A DNA stretch of 64,000 bases from Rhodobacteraceae bacterium HLUCCA08 (lineage in GTDB: Bacteria; Pseudomonadota; Alphaproteobacteria; Rhodobacterales; Rhodobacteraceae), in contig LJSF01000016.1 in the NCBI GenBank assembly GCA_001314655.1, positions 314,493-378,492 on the forward strand, read 5' to 3'. Shown piece after piece: positions 55,697-63,706 of the stretch; position 1 is the first letter of the stretch, and every line of letters starts with the position of its first letter. Below the pieces are notes generated by a model, which was not told the DNA's origin, did no database searches, and saw nothing but the letters and a program-made list of their open reading frames with translations. A program made the translations under genes and the position numbers.

Positions 55697-57476
55697 GGTC
55701 GCGCGCACCGATCGCGCCGATGGCACGATCCTGCTGGGCTGCGGGCATGACCTGGGCCCCGTGGCCCGCTGCACCACCGACTGGCTGACCGGCTGGGCCG
55801 CCCGCACCCCCGACGCGGTGTTCCTGGCCGAACGCTCCGGCCCCGGCTGGCGCGAGGAAAGCTATGCCGCGACGCTGGAGGCGGTGCGCGCGATCGCCGC
55901 CGCGCTGCTGGCGCGCGAGCTTGGCCCCGACCGGCCGATCCTGATCATCTCGGGCAATTCGGTGAACCACGGCCTGCTGACCCTGGCCGCGCAATATGTC
56001 GGCATTCCGACCGTCCCCCTGGCCGAACAATACGCCCTGATCCCCGAGGCCCATGGCCGGCTGGCCTTTGCCGCGGACCTGGTCACGCCCGGCCTGGTCT
56101 ATGCCGAAGACGGCGCGGCTTTCGGCGCCGCCCTGACGCTGGACTGCTTCGACGGGATCGAAAAGGTCCTGACCAGCAAGGTGCCCGGGGGCATGACCGC
56201 CTTTGCCACCCTCGAACAGGGCCTGCCGGGGCCCGAGATCGACGCCGCGAATGCCGCGATCGGCCCCGATACACTGGCCAAGATCCTGCTCACCTCGGGC
56301 TCCACCTCGGATCCCAAGGGGGTGCTGACCACGCATCGGATGATGTGCACCAACCAGGCGCAACTGGCCCAGGCGCTGCCCTTCCTGACCGCGCGGGCGC
56401 CGGTCATCGTCGATTGGCTGCCCTGGAACCACGTCTTTGGCGGGTCGCACAATTTCAACATGATGCTGGCCAATGGCGGCGCGCTCTATGTCGACGACGG
56501 CAAGCCGGTGCCGCCGCTGTTCGACCGCAGTGTCGAGAACCTGTCGATGCGCACCGGCACGATCGCCTTCAACGTGCCCGTGGGCTTTGCCCGGTTGCGC
56601 GACGTGATGCGCGACGATGCCGGCCTGCGCCGCGCCTATTTCGAAAGCCTCGACATGCTGTTCTATGCCGGCGCCTCGTTGCCGCAGGATGTCTGGGCCG
56701 ATCTGGAACGCATGGCGATCGAGGTGCGGGGGGAAATGCCGCTGTTCACCTCGTCCTGGGGGTTGACCGAAACCGCGCCCGCCTGCCTGCTGCAGCACGA
56801 ACCGACACAGCGGTCGGGCATCGTCGGCGTGCCGCTGCCGGGGATCGAGGCCAAGCTGGTGCCCGATCCGGGCGATGCGGGCCGCTATGACGTCCGGGTC
56901 AAGGGGCCGACGATCTTTGCCGGCTACCTGGACGCGCCCGACAAGACCGCCGAGGCCTTCGACGACGAGGGCTATTTCATCACCGGCGACGCCATGCGTT
57001 TCGTCGACCCGGCCGACATGGCGCTGGGCCTGAGATTCGACGGCCGCGTGTCGGAGGATTTCAAGCTGTCCACCGGGATCTGGGTCCGCGCCGCCAATCT
57101 GCGGCTGGATCTGCTCGAGGCGCTGGGCGGCATCGCCCAGGACGTGATCGTCACCGGCGCCGACCGGGACGAGATCGGCATCCTGATCCTGCCGGTCCCG
57201 GGCCTGCGCGACATCACCAATGTCGACGACGGCGCCCTGGTGGGCAAGGCCGCGGCGAAACAGATCCACGATGCCGTGTTGCGGATCAAGACCGAAGGCC
57301 GGTCGGCCCAGGTGCGCCGCGCCCTGATCCTGGCCGATCCGCCCTCGATCGCCGAGGGCGAGATCACCGCCAAGGGCAATCTCAACTTCCGCAAGCTGCT
57401 GACCCGGCGCGCTGCGCTTCTGGACCGGCTTTATGACGATGCCGACCCCGCCACCATCCTGATCGAGGCCCGCTGA
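55668..57476 (+). CDS. Feruloyl-CoA synthase-like aromatic acid:CoA ligase
   Basis: ATP-dependent adenylating ligase of 602 residues. The phosphate loop TSGSTSDPKGV starts near residue 209. Other motifs are DWLPWNHVFGGSHN, SSWGLTETAPACLL and ITGDAMRFVDP. The overall sequence, with an N-terminal LGPVARCTTDWLTGWAARTPD segment and the unusual C-terminal AKGNLNFRKLL, is of feruloyl-CoA synthase type. Substrate could be ferulate, coumarate, cinnamate or a related acid; benzoate use is less likely. It overlaps marR and abuts the thiolase. Confidence 0.85.
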   Translation: MTQPNYLAHEVARTDRADGTILLGCGHDLGPVARCTTDWLTGWAARTPDAVFLAERSGPGWREESYAATLEAVRAIAAALLARELGPDRPILIISGNSVNHGLLTLAAQYVGIPTVPLAEQYALIPEAHGRLAFAADLVTPGLVYAEDGAAFGAALTLDCFDGIEKVLTSKVPGGMTAFATLEQGLPGPEIDAANAAIGPDTLAKILLTSGSTSDPKGVLTTHRMMCTNQAQLAQALPFLTARAPVIVDWLPWNHVFGGSHNFNMMLANGGALYVDDGKPVPPLFDRSVENLSMRTGTIAFNVPVGFARLRDVMRDDAGLRRAYFESLDMLFYAGASLPQDVWADLERMAIEVRGEMPLFTSSWGLTETAPACLLQHEPTQRSGIVGVPLPGIEAKLVPDPGDAGRYDVRVKGPTIFAGYLDAPDKTAEAFDDEGYFITGDAMRFVDPADMALGLRFDGRVSEDFKLSTGIWVRAANLRLDLLEALGGIAQDVIVTGADRDEIGILILPVPGLRDITNVDDGALVGKAAAKQIHDAVLRIKTEGRSAQVRRALILADPPSIAEGEITAKGNLNFRKLLTRRAALLDRLYDDADPATILIEAR

Positions 57477-58663
57477 TGCCCTTCATCCCCCATGGCGCCT
57501 ATTGGTCCACCCCCTTTGCCCGCTGGCAGGGATCTCTGGCCCATCTGAACTCCATCACCTTCGCCGCCGACATCGCCCGGGCCAATCTGGACCGGATCGG
57601 GCTGGACCCGGGCAGGCTCGATTTCTGCGCCTTCGGCCAGACCGTGATGCAGCCCGGCAGTTTCTTCTGCACGCCCTGGTTCACCGCCCTGATCGGGGCC
57701 GAACGGCTGGGCGGGCCGACGATCAATCAGGCTTGCGCCACCGGCGCCCGGCTGATCGCCACCGCGGGCGGAGAGATCGCGCAAGGGCTGGCCGACACCG
57801 CATTGATCGTGTCCGGCGACCGCACGTCGAACGGGCCACATGTCTATTACCCCGCCCCGGGCGCGCCGGGCGGGACCGGAATCTCCGAAGACTGGGTGAT
57901 GGACAATTTCAGCGCCGATCCCTGGGCCGGGAACGCCATGGTACAGACGGCGGAAAACGTCGCCGCCCGGGTCGGGATCGACACGGCGGAACAGCACGAC
58001 CTGGTGGTGCACCGCTACGGCCAGTACCAGGACGCCCTGGCCGACAACCGCGCCTTTCAACGCCGCTACATGGCCGAAAAGACCGAGGTGATGGATGCGA
58101 AGGGCCGCAAGGTCGTGGCCGTGCTGGAGGGCGACGACGGCGTGCAGGCCGTCGATCCCGCCAGGATGGCGGCGCTGAAACCGGTGATCCCCGGCGGCAC
58201 CGTCACCTTCGCCGGCCAGACCCATCCGGCCGACGGCAATGCCGGCATGGTCATCACCGCCAGCGCCGAACGGGCCGCCGAGCTGTCGGACGGGCCGCGG
58301 ATCGAGATCCTGACCACCGGCCAGGCGCGCGAGGAAAAGGGCTTCATGCCCGCCGCGCCGATCGCGGCGGCGCATCGGGCGCTGGACCGGCTGGGAATCG
58401 GGATCGACGCGGTCGACGTGATCAAGTCGCATAATCCCTTCGCGGTGAACGACATCGCCTTTGCCCGCGCCTTCGGGCTCGATTGGCGGCGGATGAACAA
58501 TTATGGCTCCTCGCTGATCTGGGGCCATCCGCAGGGCCCGACCGGCCTGCGCGCGATCATCGAGATGATCGAGGAACTGGTCCTGCGCGGCGGCGGCACT
58601 GGGCTGTTCCAGGGCTGCGCGGCGGGCGATTCCGCGATGTCCGTGGTGATCCGCGTGGGATGA
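57476..58663 (+). CDS. Atypical thiolase (aromatic beta-oxidation candidate)
   Basis: A 395-residue thiolase-fold protein. Nucleophile Cys87 (NQACATGARL), a His in SLIWGHPQGPTG, and a C-terminal Cys (FQGCAAGDSAM) are present. The usual NEAFA motif reads HNPFA (His319-Asn-Pro-Phe), which marks a distinct subfamily. With the ligase, hydratase and dehydrogenase it completes a CoA-dependent, acetyl-releasing side-chain shortening. It shares a base with the ligase stop and overlaps the DUF309 gene. Confidence 0.8.
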   Translation: MPFIPHGAYWSTPFARWQGSLAHLNSITFAADIARANLDRIGLDPGRLDFCAFGQTVMQPGSFFCTPWFTALIGAERLGGPTINQACATGARLIATAGGEIAQGLADTALIVSGDRTSNGPHVYYPAPGAPGGTGISEDWVMDNFSADPWAGNAMVQTAENVAARVGIDTAEQHDLVVHRYGQYQDALADNRAFQRRYMAEKTEVMDAKGRKVVAVLEGDDGVQAVDPARMAALKPVIPGGTVTFAGQTHPADGNAGMVITASAERAAELSDGPRIEILTTGQAREEKGFMPAAPIAAAHRALDRLGIGIDAVDVIKSHNPFAVNDIAFARAFGLDWRRMNNYGSSLIWGHPQGPTGLRAIIEMIEELVLRGGGTGLFQGCAAGDSAMSVVIRVG

Positions 58664-59073
58664 CGCCCACCCACGCCCATATCCCCGGCCGCACGCCGCG
58701 CCATCCCGAAGGCGCTTTCGACGCGATCCGCGACAGCGTGCGCGCCGGGACGGACATCCAGAGCCTGGCCGCAAGCCAGGCGTTCCGCATCGGCCTGGAC
58801 TGGCTGGACACCGGCTATTGCTGGGAGGCCCACGAGGTGCTGGAGCCGGTCTGGATGGCCTGCCCGGACGGCGGCGCCGAACGCGCCCTGGTCCAGGCCC
58901 TGATCCAGATCGCCAATGCGCGGCTCAAGACGGCGATGAACCAGCCCCGCGCCGCCGCCCGCCTGCGCGCCGCCGCCGCCGACCTTCTGGACCGGGCCGA
59001 GGCGCTGGGCGGGCCGATGGTGATGGGCCAGCGGATCGGAGCCTGGCGTGATTCCCTGGCGCATTCCGGGTAA
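58660..59073 (+). CDS. DUF309 domain protein
   Basis: A 137-residue protein with the DUF309 core GLDWLDTGYCWEAHEVLEPVW followed by a helical ERALVQALIQIANARLK segment; the Trp-Glu-Ala-His-Glu motif is intact. DUF309 function is unknown to me. It is coupled to the thiolase by ATGA overlap and is the last gene of the operon. Its stop is two bases from the TGCA repeat that precedes boxB. Confidence 0.8.
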   Translation: MTPTHAHIPGRTPRHPEGAFDAIRDSVRAGTDIQSLAASQAFRIGLDWLDTGYCWEAHEVLEPVWMACPDGGAERALVQALIQIANARLKTAMNQPRAAARLRAAAADLLDRAEALGGPMVMGQRIGAWRDSLAHSG

Positions 59074-59075
59074 TT

Positions 59076-59089
59076 TGCAATATAATGCA
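59076..59089. promoter_or_regulatory. TGCA-N6-TGCA repeat upstream of boxB
   Basis: TGCA ATATAA TGCA, overlapping a consensus TATAAT (59081-59086). A candidate BoxR operator that would cover the -10 element of a boxB promoter with a leader of about 170 bases. No strong -35 is visible. Confidence 0.6.
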
Positions 59090-59177
59090 GATCAAGCGAT
59101 ATTCCGATAAATACCAGAAATTCCACAAAACTATCCCAAAGCGTTTCGCTCATTCCCCGTTTACTGACCCGCAGTAA

Positions 59178-59191
59178 CGCATTATCATGCA
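59178..59191. promoter_or_regulatory. Degenerate CGCA-N6-TGCA repeat in boxB leader
   Basis: CGCA TTATCA TGCA, one mismatch from the repeat at 59076. It directly follows a small inverted repeat TTACTG-N5-CAGTAA (59161-59177). A possible second BoxR site. Confidence 0.4.
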
Positions 59192-59223
59192 TATCCATAC
59201 GGCACCCCCGCCGGCCATCATCC

Positions 59224-59246
59224 GCAGGGTGGGTGTCCAACCCACC
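59224..59246 (+). repeat. Palindromic repeat family 2, copy 2 (boxB leader)
   Basis: GGTGGGT, loop GTCCA, ACCCACC, 18 bases before the boxB start. It matches the repeat at 34691-34713 at 20 of 23 positions, with a compensatory stem pair change. Confidence 0.6.
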
Positions 59247-59264
59247 ACCCCAGGGAGGACCCAG

Positions 59265-60716
59265 ATGCTCGACCTCATCAATGTCAGCTACGACACCCAG
59301 ATCCCGAACAATGTCGGGCTCAGTTCCGACCGTCGCGTGCTCAAGGCGCTGGAAAAATGGCACCCCGGTTACATCGACTGGTGGACCCGGCTGATCCCCG
59401 ACAATTTCCAGCAAAGCCTTGTCTATCTGCGCACCGCCGTCAGCGTGGACCCCAAGGGCTGGGCCAAGTTCGATTACGTCAAGATGCCCGAATACCGCTG
59501 GGGCGTGCTGCTGGCCCCGCAGGCCGAGGATCGGAGAATTCCCTGTGGCGAACATGCCGGCCAGCCCGCCTGGCAAGAGGTGCCGGGCGAATACCGCAAC
59601 ATGCTCAAGCGGCTGATCGTGATCCAGGGCGATACCGAACCGGCAAGCGTCGAACAGCAGCGCTTTCTCGGTCTGACCGCGCCGTCGCTCTACGACATGC
59701 GCAACCTGTTCCAGGTCAATGTCGAGGAAGGCCGGCACCTCTGGGCCATGGTCTACCTGCTGCACAAGTATTTCGGCAAGGACGGCCGCGAAGAGGCCGA
59801 CGACCTGCTGCGCCGCTCGTCCGGCAGCGAAGAGGCCCCGCGCATGCTGGGCGCCTTCAACGAGGAAACGCCCGATTGGCTGTCCTTCTTCATGTTCACC
59901 TATTTCACCGACCGGGACGGCAAGATGCAGCTGGAAAGCCTGGCCCAATCCGGCTTCGACCCGCTGTCGCGCACCTGCCGCTTCATGCTGACCGAGGAAG
60001 CGCACCACATGTTCGTCGGCGAAACCGGCGTCGGCCGGGTGATCCAGAAGACCTGCGAGGTGATGAACGAACACGGCATCACCGACCCCTACGACGTCGA
60101 CCGGATCCGCAGCTATGACGTGATCGACCTGCCGACGATCCAGAAGAAACTGAACCTGCACTACACCCTGTCGCTGGACCTGTTCGGGCAGGAAGTGTCG
60201 ACCAATGCCGCCAATGCCTTCAACGCCGGCGTCAAGGGCCGCTACATGGAGCACCGGATCGACGACGACCACATGCTCAAGGACGATACCTATGTCGTCT
60301 GGGATCTGGAAAACGGCAAGCCGGTGCAGAAGGAAGTCCCGGCCCTGACCGCCATCAACATGCGTCTGCGCGACGATTACACCCGCGATGCCTCGGGCGG
60401 GGTCGGGCGCTGGAACAAGATCATCGAAAAGGCCGGGATCGAATTCCGACTGAAGCTGCCGCATGAAAGCTTCCACCGCCAGATCGGCGTCTTCGCCGGC
60501 GGCAATTTCGACCCCGACGGCAAGGTGATCTCGGGGGCGGATTACGATGCCGGCCTGCCGACATGGCTGCCGACCCATGCCGATGGCGACTACATCGCCT
60601 CGCTCATGAAGCCGGTCTACGAGCCGGGCAAATACGCCAGCTGGATCGCCGCGCCCAAGGTCGGCATCGACAACAAGCCGGGCGATTTCGAATACGTCAA
60701 ACTGCATATGGCGTGA
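59265..60716 (+). CDS. boxB: Benzoyl-CoA 2,3-epoxidase subunit BoxB
   Basis: Diiron oxygenase that epoxidises benzoyl-CoA in the aerobic box pathway. It has 483 residues. All six iron ligands known from Azoarcus BoxB are conserved with an offset of +5: Glu125, Glu155, His158, Asp216, Glu245 and His248. ATG 59265 follows GGGAGG. BoxB needs electrons from BoxA, which is not encoded nearby; instead a 55-residue four-Cys protein follows. Upstream TGCA repeats suggest BoxR control. Confidence 0.96.
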   Translation: MLDLINVSYDTQIPNNVGLSSDRRVLKALEKWHPGYIDWWTRLIPDNFQQSLVYLRTAVSVDPKGWAKFDYVKMPEYRWGVLLAPQAEDRRIPCGEHAGQPAWQEVPGEYRNMLKRLIVIQGDTEPASVEQQRFLGLTAPSLYDMRNLFQVNVEEGRHLWAMVYLLHKYFGKDGREEADDLLRRSSGSEEAPRMLGAFNEETPDWLSFFMFTYFTDRDGKMQLESLAQSGFDPLSRTCRFMLTEEAHHMFVGETGVGRVIQKTCEVMNEHGITDPYDVDRIRSYDVIDLPTIQKKLNLHYTLSLDLFGQEVSTNAANAFNAGVKGRYMEHRIDDDHMLKDDTYVVWDLENGKPVQKEVPALTAINMRLRDDYTRDASGGVGRWNKIIEKAGIEFRLKLPHESFHRQIGVFAGGNFDPDGKVISGADYDAGLPTWLPTHADGDYIASLMKPVYEPGKYASWIAAPKVGIDNKPGDFEYVKLHMA

Positions 60717-60779
60717 AAATTTCGTGACAGGGCGCGGTCCGGCTTGACCGCGCCCGGCCCTTCGCAGGAGAATGCCGAC

Positions 60780-60947
60780 ATGGAAGTGACCCGCAATACC
60801 GGCGACTCGCCCCGGACCAGCGAACTGGCCCGCAAGATCGCGCAAAACCCGACCACCTGCATCGGCTGCCCCGGTTGCAAGGGTCTGTGCCAGGTGCTGA
60901 TCGACGCCCTGACCGTGCCCGACACCGTTCTCAAGCGCGCCGCCTGA
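60780..60947 (+). CDS. 55-residue four-cysteine protein, ferredoxin-like motif
   Basis: A small protein directly after boxB. Cys27, Cys30, Cys33 and Cys37 form CIGCPGCKGLC, i.e. C-x2-C-x2-C-x3-C, the spacing of a [4Fe-4S] ferredoxin site. The usual Pro after the last Cys is Gln here. No second cluster motif, signal or membrane segment is visible. AGGAG lies nine bases upstream of ATG 60780. Possible roles: small electron carrier for BoxB, metal donor or zinc protein. No named family is recognised. Confidence 0.65.
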   Translation: MEVTRNTGDSPRTSELARKIAQNPTTCIGCPGCKGLCQVLIDALTVPDTVLKRAA

Positions 60948-60958
60948 GCCCTCCGCAG

Positions 60959-61390
60959 GTGCCCGACATCCACGAACACGCGATCCGCGTCACCTGGGGC
61001 GATTGCGACCCGGCCCGGATCGCCTATACCGCCCGACTGCCCTGGTTCGCGCTGGATGCGATCAACGGCTGGTGGGAGGCCAAGCTGGGCCAGGGCGGCT
61101 GGTTCCACATGGAACTGGACCGTGACGTCGGCACCCCCTTCGTCAACCTGAACATGGATTTCCGCGCGCCGGTCACGCCCCGCCATCCGCTGATCTGCAA
61201 GGTCTGGCCGACCCGGCTGGGCAAGACCTCGATCTCGTGGCGCGTCGACGGCTATCAGGATCGCACCCTGTGTTTCGAAGGGCGTTTTACCTGTGTCTTC
61301 ACCCAGGCCAGCGCCTTTCGCAAACAGCCGCCGCCGCCCGAGATCCGGCAGCTCATCGAGGCCCATCTGATCCCCGAAGACGCGACATAA
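60959..61390 (+). CDS. Hotdog-fold acyl-CoA thioesterase (4HBT type)
   Basis: A 143-residue thioesterase resembling 4-hydroxybenzoyl-CoA thioesterase. The motif VTWGDCDPARIAYTARLPWF includes the catalytic Asp (GDCDP). The likely start is GTG at 60959, 12 bases after the preceding stop; no ATG fits. In the box operon it may release (hydroxy)benzoate from CoA to avoid CoA depletion, or act on products of the cinnamate-type operon. Confidence 0.85.
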   Translation: MPDIHEHAIRVTWGDCDPARIAYTARLPWFALDAINGWWEAKLGQGGWFHMELDRDVGTPFVNLNMDFRAPVTPRHPLICKVWPTRLGKTSISWRVDGYQDRTLCFEGRFTCVFTQASAFRKQPPPPEIRQLIEAHLIPEDAT

Positions 61391-61442
61391 TTCCGATTCC
61401 CGTGTCCGACCGTTGCTCCTGCCTGTCTTTCGGGTAGTGTTG

Positions 61443-61456
61443 TGCACTATAGTTCA
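61443..61456. promoter_or_regulatory. TGCA-type repeat upstream of boxR
   Basis: TGCA CTATAG TTCA, one mismatch from TGCA-N6-TGCA, 15 bases before the boxR ATG and covering a -10-like TATAGT. It suggests autoregulation of boxR. Confidence 0.45.
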
Positions 61457-61470
61457 GGATTGCCGGGCAG

Positions 61471-62385
61471 ATGTCAGAAGTTACCGATTTCCAGGGCCGC
61501 GCACGCGCCGCCGGACCCCCGGGCCCCGAAGCCGAGGCCGAGGCGCTGATCCGCCGCGTCGGCGACCGGGTCCGCAAGGCGCGCGAACTCAAGGGCATCC
61601 CCCGCCGCGTCCTGTCGGAACGCTCGGGCGTGTCGCCGCGCTACCTGGCGCAGCTCGAGGCGGGCGAAGGCAACATCTCGATCGCGCTGCTGTCGCGGGT
61701 CGCCACCGCCCTGGATTACCGCATCGAATGGCTGATCGGAGAGGAAGACCCCTGGACCTCGGACCTCGTCCGCATGACCGAACTGTTCCGCACCGCCCCT
61801 GCCGATCTGCGCACCCGGGCGCTGTCCCTGCTGGCCCCGGAAAGCGATGACGAGGCGCGGGCCGAGCGGCTGTGCCTGCTGGGCCTGCGCGGCGCCGGCA
61901 AATCGACCCTGGGAGAACGGCTGGGCGCGCGGCTGGGCGTGCCCTTCGTCGAACTCAACCGCGAGATCGAGGACCACAGCGGCATGCCGGTGACCGAGGT
62001 CATGGCGCTGTATGGCCAGGAAGGCTATCGCGATCTCGAGGCCCGGGCGCTCGACCGGATCATCGCCACCCATTCCCGGGTGATCCTGGCCGTCGCCGGC
62101 GGCATCGTGTCCGAACCCGACACCTTCGCCCGGCTGCTCGCGCATTTCCACACGATCTGGATCAAGGCCAGCCCCGAGGATCACATGGACCGTGTCCGCG
62201 CCCAGGGCGATACCCGCCCGATGGCCGGCAATCCCGAGGCGATGGCGACCCTGCGCACCATCCTGACCAGCCGTGAGGCGCTCTATGACCGGGCCGAGGC
62301 GCGGCTCGACACCACCGGCCGCAGCCTTGCGCAATCCGAAGATGACCTGGCCGCCCTGGTCACGGCACGGGGGTTCCTGGGTTAG
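61471..62385 (+). CDS. boxR: Benzoyl-CoA-responsive regulator BoxR (XRE + shikimate kinase-like)
   Basis: A 304-residue regulator of the BzdR/BoxR family. The N-terminal XRE helix-turn-helix (about residues 28-90) contains LKGIPRRVLSERSGVSPRYLAQLEAGEGNIS. It is joined to a shikimate kinase-like domain with Walker A GLRGAGKST (138-146) and VAGGIVSE, which in this family senses benzoyl-CoA. It lies downstream of boxB and the thioesterase, with its own TGCA-type site. Its targets probably include boxB and the TRAP operon. Confidence 0.95.
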   Translation: MSEVTDFQGRARAAGPPGPEAEAEALIRRVGDRVRKARELKGIPRRVLSERSGVSPRYLAQLEAGEGNISIALLSRVATALDYRIEWLIGEEDPWTSDLVRMTELFRTAPADLRTRALSLLAPESDDEARAERLCLLGLRGAGKSTLGERLGARLGVPFVELNREIEDHSGMPVTEVMALYGQEGYRDLEARALDRIIATHSRVILAVAGGIVSEPDTFARLLAHFHTIWIKASPEDHMDRVRAQGDTRPMAGNPEAMATLRTILTSREALYDRAEARLDTTGRSLAQSEDDLAALVTARGFLG

Positions 62386-62490
62386 GCCGGGCGGGGGGCG
62401 CTGCCCTCGCCGCGCGCCCCTCCGGTATATTCGAACCCCGAGACGCGAGGGACTGGTCGCGGGGGCGCCGCCGCTGCTAGACTTGCCGTC

Positions 62491-63537
62491 ATGCATCCTG
62501 TGTCCAACGCGCTCTACGCCCCCCTGTTCGCCGACCCGGAAATCGCGGCCCTGTTCTCGACCGAGGCGAGCCTGGCGGGGTTCTGCGATTACCAGGCCGC
62601 GCTGACCGCCGCCCTTGCCGAAACCGGTCAGGTGAATGCCGACCTGGCGCGGCTGGCCCTGGCGGCGATCGACGGGTTCCGGCCCGATCCCGAAGGGCTG
62701 GAGGCGGTGATCCGGCGCGACGGCGTTCCTGTGCCGGGCCTGCTGGCGCAGCTTCGGGCGCAGGCCGGCGACGGTGCCGTCGCGCTGCATCGCGGGGCGA
62801 CCAGCCAGGATGTGATCGACACGACCCTGGCCCTGAGCCTCAGGGCGCTGTTCGACGCGCTGTCCGGCCGGTTGCGCGGGCTGATCGACCGTCTCAACGC
62901 GCTGGTGCGCGAATACGGCGATGCGTCGCTGATGGGCCGGACCCGGATGCAGGCGGCGCTGCCGGTGACTGCGCGGCATCGTATCGCGCAATGGCGTGCG
63001 CCGCTGTCGCATGCGTTGGACGGTCTGGCGGCGCTGCGCGGGCGGGTCGAACGGGTGCATTACGCCGGCCCCGTGGGGTTGCAGGACGCCCCGCAGGCGC
63101 ATGCGGTGATCGCCCACATGGCCCGCGCCCTGGACCTGTCGCCGGCGCCACCGGGCAGCCATACCGACCGGGCCTGGATCGCCGAGACCGGCGGCTGGCT
63201 GTCGCTGGTCACCGGCGCGCTGGGCAAGATCGGCCAGGATCTGGCGCTGATGGCGCAACAGGGGCTGGACGCGGTGAGGTTCGAAGGCGGCGGCGGCCGG
63301 TCCTCGGCGATGCCGCACAAGCACAACCCGGTCGAGGCCGAGATACTGGTCGCCCTGGCGCGGTTCAATGCCACGGCCCTGGGCGGGCTGCACCAGGCAC
63401 TGGTCCATGAACAGGAACGGTCGGGCGCGGCCTGGGCGCTGGAATGGATGCTGTTGCCGCAGATGGCCGAATGCGCGGGGGCCGCGACCGGACATGCGGA
63501 CCGCATCCTGGAGCGTGTTCGCGGTTTGGGCGACTAG
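62491..63537 (+). CDS. pcaB: 3-carboxy-cis,cis-muconate cycloisomerase
   Basis: Protocatechuate-branch enzyme of the fumarase/aspartase superfamily. The 348-residue protein has RGATSQDVIDTTLALSLR and the superfamily signature SSAMPHKHNP (271-280), and matches PcaB over its length. No pcaH, pcaG, pcaC or pcaD gene is adjacent, so it is separated from the rest of its pathway. Its placement suggests hydroxybenzoate or vanillate-type substrates also pass through this locus. A gap of about 100 bases follows boxR. Confidence 0.9.
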   Translation: MHPVSNALYAPLFADPEIAALFSTEASLAGFCDYQAALTAALAETGQVNADLARLALAAIDGFRPDPEGLEAVIRRDGVPVPGLLAQLRAQAGDGAVALHRGATSQDVIDTTLALSLRALFDALSGRLRGLIDRLNALVREYGDASLMGRTRMQAALPVTARHRIAQWRAPLSHALDGLAALRGRVERVHYAGPVGLQDAPQAHAVIAHMARALDLSPAPPGSHTDRAWIAETGGWLSLVTGALGKIGQDLALMAQQGLDAVRFEGGGGRSSAMPHKHNPVEAEILVALARFNATALGGLHQALVHEQERSGAAWALEWMLLPQMAECAGAATGHADRILERVRGLGD

Positions 63538-63706
63538 ACCGATTCTGTGCTCCCGCACATGGTTGCCGGAATGGCGGCAGGAGCGGTTAGCGGTAGCAAT
63601 CCGGCCTCTCGCCCAAAACGGTATGCATTTGCATGCCGGACATTTTCAGCGGCGTTTGGTCTATTTCACTGAAAAAACACGAAAAATTCTCTGCGTAAGA
63701 GGGAAA

